From Nectonema munidae (taxonomy: Eukaryota; Nematomorpha; Nectonematoida; Nectonematidae): DNA of 64,000 nt. A program made the position numbers and the translations under genes. The number at the start of each line of letters is the position of its first letter. Position 1 is the first letter of the stretch. The notes beneath the pieces were generated by a model. That model was not told the origin of the DNA, searched no databases, and saw only the letters and a program-made list of their open reading frames with translations. Shown in pieces: positions 54,501 through 64,000 of the stretch. The stretch spans positions 434,001 to 498,000 of the forward strand of contig JAUIRK010000987.1 in assembly GCA_030549495.1 (NCBI GenBank), in the 5' to 3' direction.

Positions 54501-56918
54501 AATATTAAATATCATATTTTACATAATATTTGAAGACGTCTTATAAATCTCATTTTAAATTAAAACTTTTAATATCAAATCAAGTCAAATTTAAGTATGT
54601 AAAAATATGAGAATAACTCGAGTCTCATTAAGTTGTTTCCGTTTTTATACGAGCCCTAGTGAATATCTCATTATCATTTTTCTCCTCTATAAAGTTGGTG
54701 ATTTATTCGCGCTGATAAAGTCCTCTCAGAAAGGGCAGGGCTATACCAAAAAACTTTAATCTAACCCAAAAGGTGAGGAACGGGAAAAAAAGGCCAGCGT
54801 GTCGAAGCAAGTCCTAGTTGGAAGGAAGAAGTAGGCAAAAGGAGTTACAAGTTGACAGTGCGTAGGTTCGGACAAGCAGATTTGATGTTGTACAGATTCA
54901 AAACTTCAAAGCGCGCCTCCTCCTCTATCTCCTCGCACTCCTCAATGCTCTCCAGCGCTTTTCCTTGACAAAAAGAGTGCAAAGGGGGCGATGGCGAAGG
55001 GGCGCTCCTTACCTATGATCTGTATGTTCTGGAGGGAGAGCAGGTAGTTGGATATGTGGCGAATGAAGGCGTCCAAGTTTATTATTCGCGACAGAATTAT
55101 GCCCATCGACTTGAGAAAGGTGGGAAATGAACTGACGGTGTACACACTGCTCACCTAAACAACGCGCAAACGAGTGAGGATGGATGCAAGCTACTCCAAG
55201 GACTCTCTCTAACGCTTTTCTTTTCGCAAATTCATCCGCGCCTTTCTTCAATGAAATTTCATATAAATTAGATCAAGTCATTTTATTTCGTGGCGCAATA
55301 GTCCCGCATTACTCCTGCATAGGTTAAAATACGTTTCTCATCACAACCAATAAATTGCTACATCCATCAATCATCATTTTTGTATCTTTTTTAGGTACAT
55401 TGTTGCAATGTTAAAGTAAACACTTCCAGACACAGTGGGTCACCATAAATAAAAATCGTTTGTTACAATTTGTGCGAAAATTCATTGGAAAAGAAAGCAC
55501 AGGTTTAACTTACGAAAGGAAGAGCTGAAGTGGACGATCCTTTTTTAAATGTTTGAGACCACGTTTTTATAAAATAATCGTTTAGTTATCTTTTTCAATA
55601 GATTTAAATGAGGTTATCTCCATTTCATTGTGCCTGAACTATTATGCTAATCCCTATCTTTATTTTATTCGGTTTAAAAGAAATAATTGAAAATCAAGGC
55701 AATTTATTAATCATTTATTGTAATAATTGAATGTCATTATTTTTTCAACAGACTAGCTAAATCACACATTTATCCATTAATTAAATAAAAAGAAATATGG
55801 AAAATAGGAAGATACTCAGAAAGCAAAAATGAGATTTCACCCTTCTTCAAATAAAAAATAATGCAAACCAAAAGATTAGCATTGCTTTGGCTTTGAGAAT
55901 ATTTTTATATAAAAAATACCCAGTCTAACATTAAAACAAGAGATAAAGAAATGTGCACTCATTTGCCCTACTTATAACAAAAATAAATGTAAAGCTGCTT
56001 GAAAAAGAGTAGTAAGGCAATGTGAGAAAGTGAAAAAAGTAAGTTCCTCTTTTTCAAAAAAAAGTTTCTTCTGCGAAAAGACACGTGGAGTTTGATTAGT
56101 CGTTGACAAAAAGATTATGTCTTCGTGATTTATTTTTGTTGAGATTTTTAGAATAGCATAAATAACAGGAAATGATACTAGTTGATTTTTTAAAACCTTG
56201 GAATTAGCTAGGGTGTTAATGTAGGAATCACATCAAAACAGCCTAAAAATGTCCAATGCGGAGTAGAAAATGATCATTTATTTTTAAATTCAAAGGAGTC
56301 TGAAGCCATCGGCATAAAGAAGGAAGTAAGTAAATTTAAGAAATTAATTTTTTCATGTTTTGATAGGCCATCATTTTGTAATTCAATAACATCAAGTAAT
56401 TTCAATAACTATTTGACAAAAGTAAGGTTGTCGTCGTATGCATGGAAGGAATCGCAATATAGCAAATGTATGTGTGCTGCTTAAAAAAGCGTTTTGATGC
56501 AAAAAAAGGGATTACACTGACGCCAGCTGAAAAGTCTAGAAGGATCTTGCTAACGGAGGGACAGTTTTCTTCGATCACATTAAAGACATCCGTTCTTATC
56601 AAGTCATGGGGAAGTTGAATGCTCTGCATCAAGTAAAAATTCTCACTAATGTACTTGAGAAGCAAGTTGACATCCGTAACCTAAAAAGAACTATGTATGG
56701 GAGAATGGTTTTGTTTTGCAAGAGATTACGCGAATACCAGACACGCTTGGCCTTAGAGATATATTTGTCCAGAGTGAGGGATCCATTGCTAGAGCATGCC
56801 ACTTCTTACAAACCAGGGAGACGTGGATCAAAGACCTGTGATCGAGGTATTCCAGAATCTTTACCAATACATAATCTGGCAGTTGACTCAGACCGCGTAT
56901 ATGCTTCGTACTCAACAT
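43867..56918 (-). CDS. FipoQ: F-box/leucine-rich-repeat protein, FipoQ family, 9 exons
   Basis: Exons from 5': 56918-56730, 56680-56516, 55154-55013, 54963-54849, 47469-47303, 46590-46424, 46119-45938, 44308-44136 and 44084-43867. They sum to 1518 nt, 505 residues, with GT-AG borders and matching phases throughout. Residues about 10-52 form the F-box (LPDYVLVKILEYLDHRSLIH, VCKKWHALAMDPSLW), which binds Skp1 in an SCF ubiquitin ligase. Leucine-rich repeats follow (SFAKNCVHLQAVSLNFCSK, TKLKELDLSENEIS, LNLYALDFSDND, LRLKCQNLRLMVLCD) and should hold the substrate. The continuation LWTNISLRPSVSGIR and the end LQFYNELCYD match my recollection of Drosophila FipoQ (CG4221). Introns are either 49-51 nt (three) or 0.3-7.4 kb (five). 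The family name rests on memory; F-box/LRR is certain. Confidence 0.85.
45034..45105 (-). mobile_element. Tigger right-end fragment in intron 7 of the F-box gene
   Basis: CAGTCAAACCTGCCTTGCGC and the later TTTTTTTCCTCCC match the reverse complement of the right end of the 15.3-17.7 kb Tigger. Homopolymers are stretched and letters dropped, as if the sequence were badly polished. It runs into the T-rich block. Confidence 0.65.
45106..45525. other. Poor-quality T-rich block
   Basis: Runs of 20 to about 85 T separated by short A/T words, ending in a run of A. Likely an assembly or consensus fault inside a transposon copy. The long lysine frame that it creates on the minus strand is not a gene. 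Confidence 0.7.
48243..48324 (+). repeat. 28-bp tandem repeat, three copies
   Basis: TACGATGATTCATCTCCAAC recurs three times with CTGTATAC linking, at a period of 28. Confidence 0.9.
51182..51491 (+). mobile_element. hAT-type MITE, about 0.31 kb
   Basis: The left end GGTTGTTCCCAACCTTTTTT pairs with the right end AAAAAAGTTTGGAAACCACTG as an imperfect inverted repeat of the CAGTGGTTCCCAACCTTTTT type. Internal AGTACCCCTTGAAAA occurs twice (about 51212 and 51306). A clear 8-bp duplication was not found. Confidence 0.6.
52070..52420 (+). pseudogene. LINE reverse-transcriptase C-terminal scrap
   Basis: The plus strand reads ISDIYKLKLANK, then LPEIFVNFATYSFEEKRFSP, then after a frame change KQVIDYKMSDFYNSNLHIF and RFKSTILDSIISNYN. 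The pattern DiYKLkLa...LP--F...FK--l---l---Y is that of the C-terminal tail of CR1-like LINE proteins. It has stops and is short. It could be related to the 2.8-5.4 kb LINE but is not a close copy. Confidence 0.5.
53604..53622 (+). repeat. G homopolymer tract
   Basis: About 17 G in a row. The reading frames through it have uncertain phase. Confidence 0.7.
53950..54092 (+). repeat. tRNA-derived SINE
   Basis: GGTTAGATGCTGGATTCGAT followed by GGTCTTGGGTTCGATTCCGC looks like A-box and B-box promoter parts of a tRNA-like RNA polymerase III unit. The 3' part ends GAAAACACCCAGGGGTACCT. A reversed piece of that end occurs at 58388. No anticodon arm of a working tRNA could be folded by eye. Confidence 0.6.
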
Positions 56919-58702
56919 GAATTGTATGATTCTAAAAAGTTTTCCTTGGATTATTACAACGGCATGCTACAAACCATGTTTTTATTTTGCAGTGAGTAAA
57001 GACATCTTTAACCAGCCGACCGGTAAGCACCTTATTTATCAATAAAAAAGCAGGACTGTAAAAGAGAAAACTCAAGGCATTCCATCCCGCGCCCAACCTC
57101 AAATGACGAAAGCATTTCTTGCTTTTAACCAGAATAATCAAACGATATTCAAGGCAAGGCAGAGGATTTGTATTAAAAACATTTTACAAACGTAGGCCAT
57201 TTTTATTTTTGCAAAGTCAACAGTGGCCTTTAACGCGTTAAGAATATTTAAAATAATTGATTGTCAGGAGACTAATAATATTGATTATTATTATTATTAT
57301 CACAAAGGCTTTGTGAAGTGACTGCTAGGATAAACTTAAATATTAAAATTTACAAACACTTTGAAAAGCATAACATATTTAGATATTTATAAATGCGCTA
57401 GAGAGATAATACTACACTACAATAAACATAGTACAAAAGAGGTGAAGAGCTACAGCGTCATTTTAGCTTTTTCGAAGTAAGATTTTTGTAAGTACTTGCA
57501 TTTGGATAAATTTGCAATGACTTTATATTATAAGTTGATTTCTTTGTTTCTATTTCATGCTCAGAAGCACATATAAATTATGTGGAGGAGAAAATTTTTT
57601 GAAATATTTGGATCGCTACCGATTTAAACAACAATTTGAAATAACATATGGCACTTTGAAACACAACCAGTAATACATTATTCTCGTGGACTCTCTAACA
57701 TATCACCACGGAACATCAGTTGAGTAACACTACTACTTTGACACATCACGATCTACAACGCCATTCATTCAAAAGTACTCAAGACTTCATTCAAAAACTT
57801 GACTTTAAGAATGAAAGGTTTACTTTTAAAAAAAAAGTTGACCTCATCAGAAATGAGAGAATGCCTTATAAATATAATAACACCAGTAATAATAATACGC
57901 TGTTGTGTACAATGGAGATAAAACTTGCTAGAAAAAAAGAAGGATTAGGGTTTAGGGGCATTTTTTTAATAAATATAAAAAATAATGAAGATATCACAGT
58001 TGTTAAAGCGGATACAACGAATGAGCTTGTCCTTTTGAACTCTGAATTTTACTTTAATTCAAGCAATACTATTTTAACTAACTAAGTCAATTAATATCAA
58101 GGCAATAGAGATAAATGTAACCGGTTTGTGCGTGAGTTAAGTATGTTGAATATTATCAATACGAGTAGCAGTTACAAGTTAATTTCTCGGCATACTTAAA
58201 CCTAAGTCAATTTACCTTCTCTCAAAAACGCATAAAGACTTAAGTAACATCACATTTAGGGCGATTTGTAATAGCATTGATGGTCGTCCTACAGAAAAAC
58301 TTTGGTGATTGATTAATTATTATTTTTACATGGCTTGATTAAATTTGTTCTTAGTTATGCAAAAACAAATTTTTAAACTGTTTACTTAAAGGTAAAGGTA
58401 CCTGGGGTGTTTTCTCGGGGGGGTGCCCCCCCTTTTTTAATAAAAAGGGAGGGGGGGTGGGGGGGGGGGAACTTCCACCACCACCCCCCCCCCTTATTTT
58501 TTTTGGTTTTAGAATCTAAAGGACTACAATTTAGTAAGTTTTGATATAATTAATCTTTAAAATCATTAACGAAATTAATGATGCGAGTGGTCTTGTTATT
58601 ACTAGCTTAACATAGAAAGCAACTTAAACTTAATGTGATCTTGCATAACAACACTGTGTTTTAAAAAGATCGATATTACTTATAGAGGGTTGAATTTTAC
58701 CC
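56919..58702. other. Intergenic region upstream of the F-box/LRR gene
   Basis: It contains the presumed F-box gene promoter. A 121-codon plus frame at 57720-58085 starts from a non-ATG codon, is lysine/asparagine-rich and has no recognised domain. A SINE end lies at 58388-58420 and a corrupted G/C run at 58420-58500. No gene supported. Confidence 0.4.
58388..58510 (-). repeat. SINE 3'-end fragment running into corrupted G/C tracts
   Basis: GGTAAAGGTACCTGGGGTGT is the reverse complement of the 3' end of the SINE at 53.95 kb. Beyond TTTTCTCG the sequence dissolves into G and C runs and CCACCACC, probably a consensus fault. Confidence 0.5.
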
Positions 58703-59588
58703 ATGGGTGCTAGAATTTCCTTTTCATTGCTATTTTATATATTAATCGGCTTCAGGTATACTGATGATTGTTTTCTTGTTAACAAAAGTAAAGATATTGA
58801 CTCTTTTGTTGATTACCTCAATTCTCTTGATTGCAATATTAAGTACACTTACGAGAGGTGATGATAATAAGCTCTCTTTCCCAGATATTTTGTTCAATAT
58901 TTTAATAATAATAAGATGCATTCGTGTTGTTATATTTACAAGTCATTCTCTCTTTTCTTGTGTTCATTTAACGATTTATTCGTCTATCTGAAGAAGAAAA
59001 AAGAATGTGGGCGAAAGGTAAAAAAGTTTTACTTATTTTCCTTTTTTATCCTTCAACTTTTATTCATGCCGTTTCAGCAACACTTTCTTTACTCATCAGA
59101 AGAGATGAACACTTGTTACGTAAAAACTAAGAAATTTTTGGTCCTAATTTATAAATTTATATTGCATTAGATGTTAAAAAACTTGTGTCCTAAGAATGCA
59201 CCTGGAATGCACAAAAACTAATAGTGTAAAAAACTTATCCAAAAATGCTTAAAAATCTACCTTCTTTTGTTTTTTTTCCATAGCGCCGAACCTTTCATAA
59301 GCGAATGTTTGCGGAACGGGAAGTTCGAATGCTGAACAGATTGAATGGCGTCAAATAAAATCGCGCTGGAGTGAGGAGGAGCTGTTTCTTCACTTCAAGT
59401 GGATCATCAGCCTTCACACGAGTGAGTAGAAACGAAAAAACGTACAACGGATGCACGAATGAGATACACACTGCGCACGAACTTTGTTTTTCATCTCCTT
59501 TTGTTTACGCTTTTAAGTGGATGCCTGTGCACTAGATTCATTCTTCAAAGAGATCTCTGCCATTTGCTCCAGATCTACAAAGAAGTAG
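58703..59588 (+). CDS. Possible small secreted-protein gene, 3 exons, frame uncertain
   Basis: Exon 1 (58703-58755) encodes MGARISFSLLFYILIGF, which looks like a signal peptide, ends in AG and has the donor GTATAC. A strong acceptor (TTTTTTTTCCATAG) opens exon 2 at 59284. In phase with exon 1 it reads SAEPFISECLRNGKFEC and then meets TGA; one base over, the same GC-rich exon stays open as IEWRQIKSRWSEEELFLHFK to the donor at 59420. Exon 3 (59519-59588) joins that second frame in phase and ends DACALDSFFKEISAIC, then SRSTKK and stop. I do not recognise the protein. A sequencing indel in exon 2, a pseudogene or a wrong exon 1 would each explain the frame break. Confidence 0.35.
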
Positions 59589-59668
59589 CATAGATTCGAC
59601 ATGACGACAGCGCGTCCATTTGCCGCGAGTAAATTGATTTCTTGCTAATATTGGGATAGTTATTTCAC

Positions 59669-60145
59669 GGTCAGATTAAACATCCCAAAAAACCCCAAAA
59701 TATCCGAAAACACGGCAAATAATTTTAAAGCATTATAAAAAAAGATGGTTAGACTAAAAACCCCAAAAAAAATTCGAAAGTTTTAAAGAGTTTTTAGGAT
59801 CTTTTTTGTAGTGCCTTAGAAATATTTGTCATTTTTTGCAATTTTTTGAGGTGCTTTGCGATTTTTGTGTTGTTTTGGGATGCTTGGGGTGTTTTGAGGA
59901 ATTTTTAAGATTTTTTTGTAGTGCCTTAGAATTATTTGCCATTTTTGGGAATGTTTTGAGGTGCTTTCCGTTATTTCTGGGTGTTTTGGGGTTTTTAGTC
60001 TAGCCCTTTTTTTGTAGTGCTTTAGAACTATTTGGCGTATTTTGAAGTGTTTGGGGTGCTTCCTGTTATTTCTGGGTGTTTTGAGGTTTTATCTAACCCT
60101 CTTTTTTGTAGTGCTTTAGAATTATTTGGGGTGTTTAGTCTGACC
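59669..60145. mobile_element. Foldback minisatellite element, 477 bp
   Basis: It starts GGTCAGATTAAACATCCC and ends GGGGTGTTTAGTCTGACC, an inverted pair. About 120 bp at the left is the inverse of units that repeat three times rightward, each with TTTTTTGTAGTGCCTTAGAA, an ATTATTTG word, GAGGTGCTT and TTTCTGGGTGTTTTGGGGTT. No coding frame. Confidence 0.7.
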
Positions 60146-60218
60146 TTTATTTTCATAAATTTGTGTTTCCAATTTTGAAATCGACTTTACTCAACAACTA
60201 GTTATTATGCCTTCTCTG

Positions 60219-62775
60219 TTAACCCTATTATTGCTGGGTTAAATTTTGAGTGCGTAAAGCCCTCAAATATTAATAAGTTTTTATAAATATTTTTAATCTT
60301 ACATATATATTTCAACTGTATTCAAACCTGTCAATAAATTGATTTATATTTGACACCTCATCTCAAAAAGAACTTTTTATTTAAATAATTATATTACGTT
60401 TTTTACACATATATATTATATACCCATTTTCAAGCATGCTGAATTCAGTGGTGATATTCATTTTTTATGAAAATAAATCAAATCCTATCAAAAAATTGTT
60501 TATCTCAAAAAGAAACATTTTATCCTAATACTTATATAAAGTTTTTACACACCATTTTCAAGTATGCTGTGTTTACTGGTGATATTCCTTTTTTTATTTA
60601 TAAAAATTAGTCAAACCTGACAAAAAAGAATTTAAATATGACACTCCATGTCAAAATTAAAATTTTTATTCTTATAAAAAGTTTTTTATACATTTCAAGT
60701 ATGTAGATTGTAGAATTTAATGGTGGTGTTCATTTTTTATGAAATCAATAAAACCTGTCAAAAAAATTGATTAACCCTGTAAATCAATGTCAAATATATA
60801 AACATAAAAATAACTTCTACTTGCAGTATTTCTTTAGTAATTATTTTCTTAATTTATTCAATAAACCAAATTTGGGTCTTTAATTCACTCAAAATATTTT
60901 ATTTGTTAGTAAATTACGTATCTCAATAAGACCTCCATCTTTTTGGCTACAAATTTTTTTTCGGTTGGTAGTTTCTACTTTATTTCTTCTAAACTTTACA
61001 GTATGTAATTTTCTATTCAATCATAAATTTTGCTTCTTTTTTCATTAGAAATTTATTTTCTTCAATGTGTGTTTGAAAAAACATTTTTGAGGATTTATTT
61101 TAAACAACTTTTTCCTCTCTCAAAGCATTCTGATCAAAGAATCTTCTTGATGATCTTAGGCTTTTTTTTATCGGTATCGTGTATTTTATTATCGGGTGAT
61201 ATGAAAAGATATTTAACCTGAATATTTTTCAACCAGTCCTAGTTCAAATGTTTTTTTCTGATGAATCATTCTTGATTTTCATTGTTCAATTAAAAATAGT
61301 TGTCCACCTTCTTCATCTAAAAGATTCTCTCTTTCATGCAAAAGAAAAAAGATGGACAGATTCAATTTAAATTAAAAAATATCTTGATAGTGACTAAATT
61401 CTCACATAATGGCGTCTGTGCCATTTTTGGTAACTCTAACATATTCTAAATTTTCAGATTTCCTACCCATCTTAGTTAAATAATAATTGTAATCCTAGAT
61501 GATAAGCTATAGATTTAAAGATTTTTCATTTACAAAAGAGAAACTTCTTTTTCACAATCAAAATCTTTTTTGAAGCACCCAATATTAGATCATTACACCA
61601 CTTCCTAGTTCATTAGAACGTGGTAGATCATATAGTCAAGATGCATATTTAAATTATTTCTTTTGATCACACGTTCTCTTTTCAATTAGTTTTCAGGTTG
61701 CTTCCTTCTCTCATACTAACCTTCAAAAGATTTTATAATACGTTTTGTTTTTTTTTTAAATATATATTTCATACTCAAGATGATTGTAGAATGTGGTAAA
61801 AACAGAAATAAAATAAGCATGGTCGATTTGGTATAAAACAGATATTTTATTTTTTTGAAAATATTTTTGAAGACAGTATCTAAAGGTAACCCGTAAATCT
61901 GATTGAAGCTTTCAGATTTTTAAAAACATAAATGTCAAAGCTTAGTCCAAAAATGAAATCAGCATCTTCCATTTGGTATAAAAAGAGATATTTTATTTAA
62001 ATTTCAAAAATATTTCTGTAGACATTAGACGAGAATCGAACATTTGATCGACACTTTCAGACATTTTAAAACCTCTAAATGCAAAAACTGATTTCAGAAA
62101 TTAAACTAGCATCGTTGATTTGGTATAAAATATTTTATGTAAAATTAGAGAGAATATTTTGGAGATAGATTTTAGACGTAAACGGCAAATCTAATTAACG
62201 CTTATAGGCATTTTCAAATCCTAAATGTAAAAAATGAGTCCAGAAATGAAACCAGCATTGCCGATTTAGTATAACACATATATTTTATGTAAAATGTGAA
62301 GGAATGTTTTTGGAGACAATTTTCAGAAGGAAACCGCAAATTTGGATAACCACTTATAGTTTTTTTCAAATCTAAAATAAAAAAATGGGGTCAAAAAAAA
62401 AAAAAAAAATGGAGGTTTGGTAAAAAAAATATTTTTTTTTTAAAAAGGGGGAGGGATTTTGGGGGGAAAAATTTTAAAAAAAAAACCCAAAATTTAAAAA
62501 CACTTATAGGTTTTTTTAAAATCTAAATAAAAAAAATAAGTCCAAAAAAAAAAAAAACAACACAGATATAGTAAAAAAAAATATTTTTTATGAAAAAATA
62601 GGAGGGATATTTATTAGATACATTTTTGATCAATCAAAATTTTGATTGACATTTACATAAAAAGTAGCCATGATTATTGAAAAAATTAAATATATAAAGT
62701 GTTATGCGTTAAAAACTGTATATAATTATAAATTTTCAAGGTAGTATATAATATAGACCCTAGGTTATAAGGTTA
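60219..62775 (+). mobile_element. Satellite-bearing element, copy 4 (right end lost, no Tigger)
   Basis: TTAA at 60219-60222 is followed by CCCTATTATTGCTGGGTTAA. Array A, the unique middle (60790-61790, matching 13490-14640 of copy 1) and array B follow in the same order. There is no Tigger at the equivalent place. Similarity to copy 1 stops after TTATAAGGTTAA, about 200 bp before its right end. Array A is shorter here. Within 62340-62620 the sequence is corrupted by stretched homopolymers. Confidence 0.75.
62345..62620. other. Poor-quality homopolymer-stretched block
   Basis: Array B units remain recognisable (ACACTTATAGGTTTTTTTAA) but A, T and G runs are lengthened and other letters dropped, as at 45.1-45.5 kb. 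Confidence 0.65.
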
Positions 62776-62939
62776 ACATTATAATTTTTGTCATTTTTTA
62801 GCGCTTTGACATTTCAGATTTATTAGCAAAAAAAGATTATTTCGCATTTTTATTGTTTTAAAGTTTATCCCAAAAATAAATGTATGTATTTGCGTACACA
62901 TTAATAGAATTTGAACTCAAAAGGTCTCCAAATATACGC

Positions 62940-64000
62940 TTAAAATTTTATTGAAAGTTACAATGCGTCCATATTTCTTCTTATTCTTTCCCTTTCGCGT
63001 TTCTTCTGAATGGTGCATCAGCCGGCTCATCTTTGAACGGGATGTAAAATATTCTTCCCGGAGAAAGTCAAGTTCTGTAGTTTTGGAAGAGAGAAAGCTT
63101 AGAATGATAAAGCTCTTGATTGACTTTCCTCCGAAATTCTTTATATAGGTGATAGCGACATGTGAGTTCGACCCCATGTGGTAAGTGGGTAAGAGAATAT
63201 GCGCTAGGCAGATGGCTAGAAGCTCCAGGTCCGCTATGTCCCAATTCAGGTTGGGAACAGCTATGGCCAACTCTTTCCCTTGGCATACCATCCCAAGTCC
63301 TCTGAGGGTTAGGGGAGAAGAACTTCAGTATATGGGTGAGTGTTCCTAGGTAGTATGTAATAATGCCTAGAATCCTCTGTTTCCACTTTAGAGAGGGGCA
63401 CCATTTGATGAGTGAGGCGATAACCAGAGCCAATAGGGCTTTGACTATTAGTGCCCTATTCTTCTTTGGGATGGCCATAGTATGTTTTTCTAGGTCAAAA
63501 ATAACCCCTAAGAATTGAATTTTTTAAGTGGCCTTCTTCACTGACTTTGACCGAAAAATCATTCAAGTATAGCTGGATCTTGACGTTTGCCTTTGGATGG
63601 CGAATAAGAAAAATCCCCTTTAGTGTTTTCATCACTCTCTGGAGCACCGCTGGTGAGAAGTTAGCCCCGATGAGCAATCGGTTGAAGGCAAAATTATAGT
63701 GAGGTTCGTCTCTGATCGAAAAAAGGGGTTGTCAGTCCCGGTGGATCTGAATGCCATAGAAGGCATCCTTCAGATCCAAACGTACTGCCCACTAACAATT
63801 TTCCGTCATGTATTTTAATTGGAACGGGCTACAGTTTAAGGGTTTGAAAAGGTCATATGTATACGCGAAGTATGCTACCAGCCTAGTGGCCCCATTTGCC
63901 TTGGCTATCACGAAACAGGGACTGATAATGCGTTCAATTGTCCTAATTATTGAGTTTTTCATAAGTCTCGGGGTGACCGTGTTGGCGATAAACTCTCTTT
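62940..64000 (-). mobile_element. Fossil RT/RNase H retroelement, DIRS- or LTR-like, cut by window end
   Basis: On the minus strand the order is reverse transcriptase then an RNase H-like part. RT landmarks are SPCFVIAKANGATRLV (near 63910), DLKDAFYGIQIH (near 63770), NFAFNRLLIGANFSPAVLQR (near 63670) and YLND in place of YxDD (near 63570). The RNase H-like part has NWDIADLELLAICLAHILLP and SNSHVAITYIKNFGG. The last resembles the TDNttAVaYINkqGG stretch common in DIRS elements. The copy is broken, with roughly half a dozen breaks, and looks old. Its upstream part lies beyond the window. GC content is clearly above the surroundings. DIRS is my preferred family, Ty3-type the alternative. Confidence 0.6.

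Larger units (their letters stand above)
47470..54848 (-). other. Large intron 4 of the F-box/LRR gene (7.4 kb)
   Basis: It holds a 28-bp triplicate, an AC microsatellite at 50583-50601, a hAT MITE, a LINE scrap, a G-run and a tRNA-type SINE. No further exon of this gene is required, because exons 4 and 5 join in phase (NFLEVAFLNDSH). Between 48.4 and 50.5 kb I see nothing recognisable. Confidence 0.7.

Noticed and set aside
57720-58085. 121-codon plus frame
   Set aside because: Non-ATG start, biased Lys/Asn composition and no recognised motif; probably chance in AT-rich DNA.

Overview
The window is AT-rich animal DNA, dense in transposable elements. Genes have spliceosomal introns, and the protein-coding content is metazoan: a Rpn11/PSMD14 deubiquitinase, an F-box/LRR protein that matches the FipoQ family best known from insects, and a MOV10L1/Armitage-type piRNA helicase. 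With the hAT, piggyBac, Tigger and LINE fossils this suggests an invertebrate, perhaps an arthropod. The exact group cannot be read from sequence alone, and that placement is inference.

Layout. 1-1.95 kb: broken ZMYM1/THAP12-like hAT element. 2.5-6.85 kb: CT-rich repeat, a 5'-truncated LINE (minus) and a piggyBac pseudogene (plus). 7.19-10.44 kb: intact single-exon MOV10L1-like helicase gene. 11-12.3 kb: broken ZBED5/FAM200-like hAT. 12.48-18.88 kb: a TTAA-flanked element built of two satellite arrays, with a Tigger (pogo) transposon inserted in it. 18.9-21.4 kb: AT-rich desert. 21.4-25.35 kb: an inverted piece of the satellite element split by a conserved 'EQGERFHQD' repeat gene, then a second ZMYM1-like hAT. 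25.4-30 kb: AT-rich, with a two-unit direct repeat, a 600-bp hAT-type MITE and a foldback element. 30.1-36.0 kb: complete 8-exon PSMD14 gene (plus). 37-42 kb: second ZBED5-like hAT and second piggyBac pseudogene. 42.8-43.1 kb: third end of the satellite element. 43.87-56.92 kb: complete 9-exon F-box/LRR gene (minus), whose introns hold a Tigger end, MITE, SINE, LINE scrap and a very poor-quality T-rich stretch. 58.7-59.6 kb: possible small secreted-protein gene. 59.7-60.1 kb: foldback minisatellite element. 60.2-62.8 kb: another copy of the satellite element. 62.9-64 kb: fossil reverse-transcriptase retroelement running off the right edge.

All splice phases of PSMD14 (307 aa) and of the F-box gene (505 aa) close exactly, so these two models are the firmest results. 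Both proteins belong to the ubiquitin-proteasome system (substrate choice by an SCF ligase, and deubiquitination at the 19S lid), but they lie on opposite strands about 8 kb apart and nothing shows co-regulation. The MOV10L1-like gene is notable because its vertebrate relatives are heavily split by introns while this copy has none, and because a piRNA-pathway gene sits inside a transposon-rich block.

The most unusual structure is the satellite-carrying element. Three separate left ends share the same start directly after TTAA, the target-site signature of piggyBac elements. The best copy ends in TAATAGGG followed by a one-base variant of TTAA, and has no transposase of its own that I can see.
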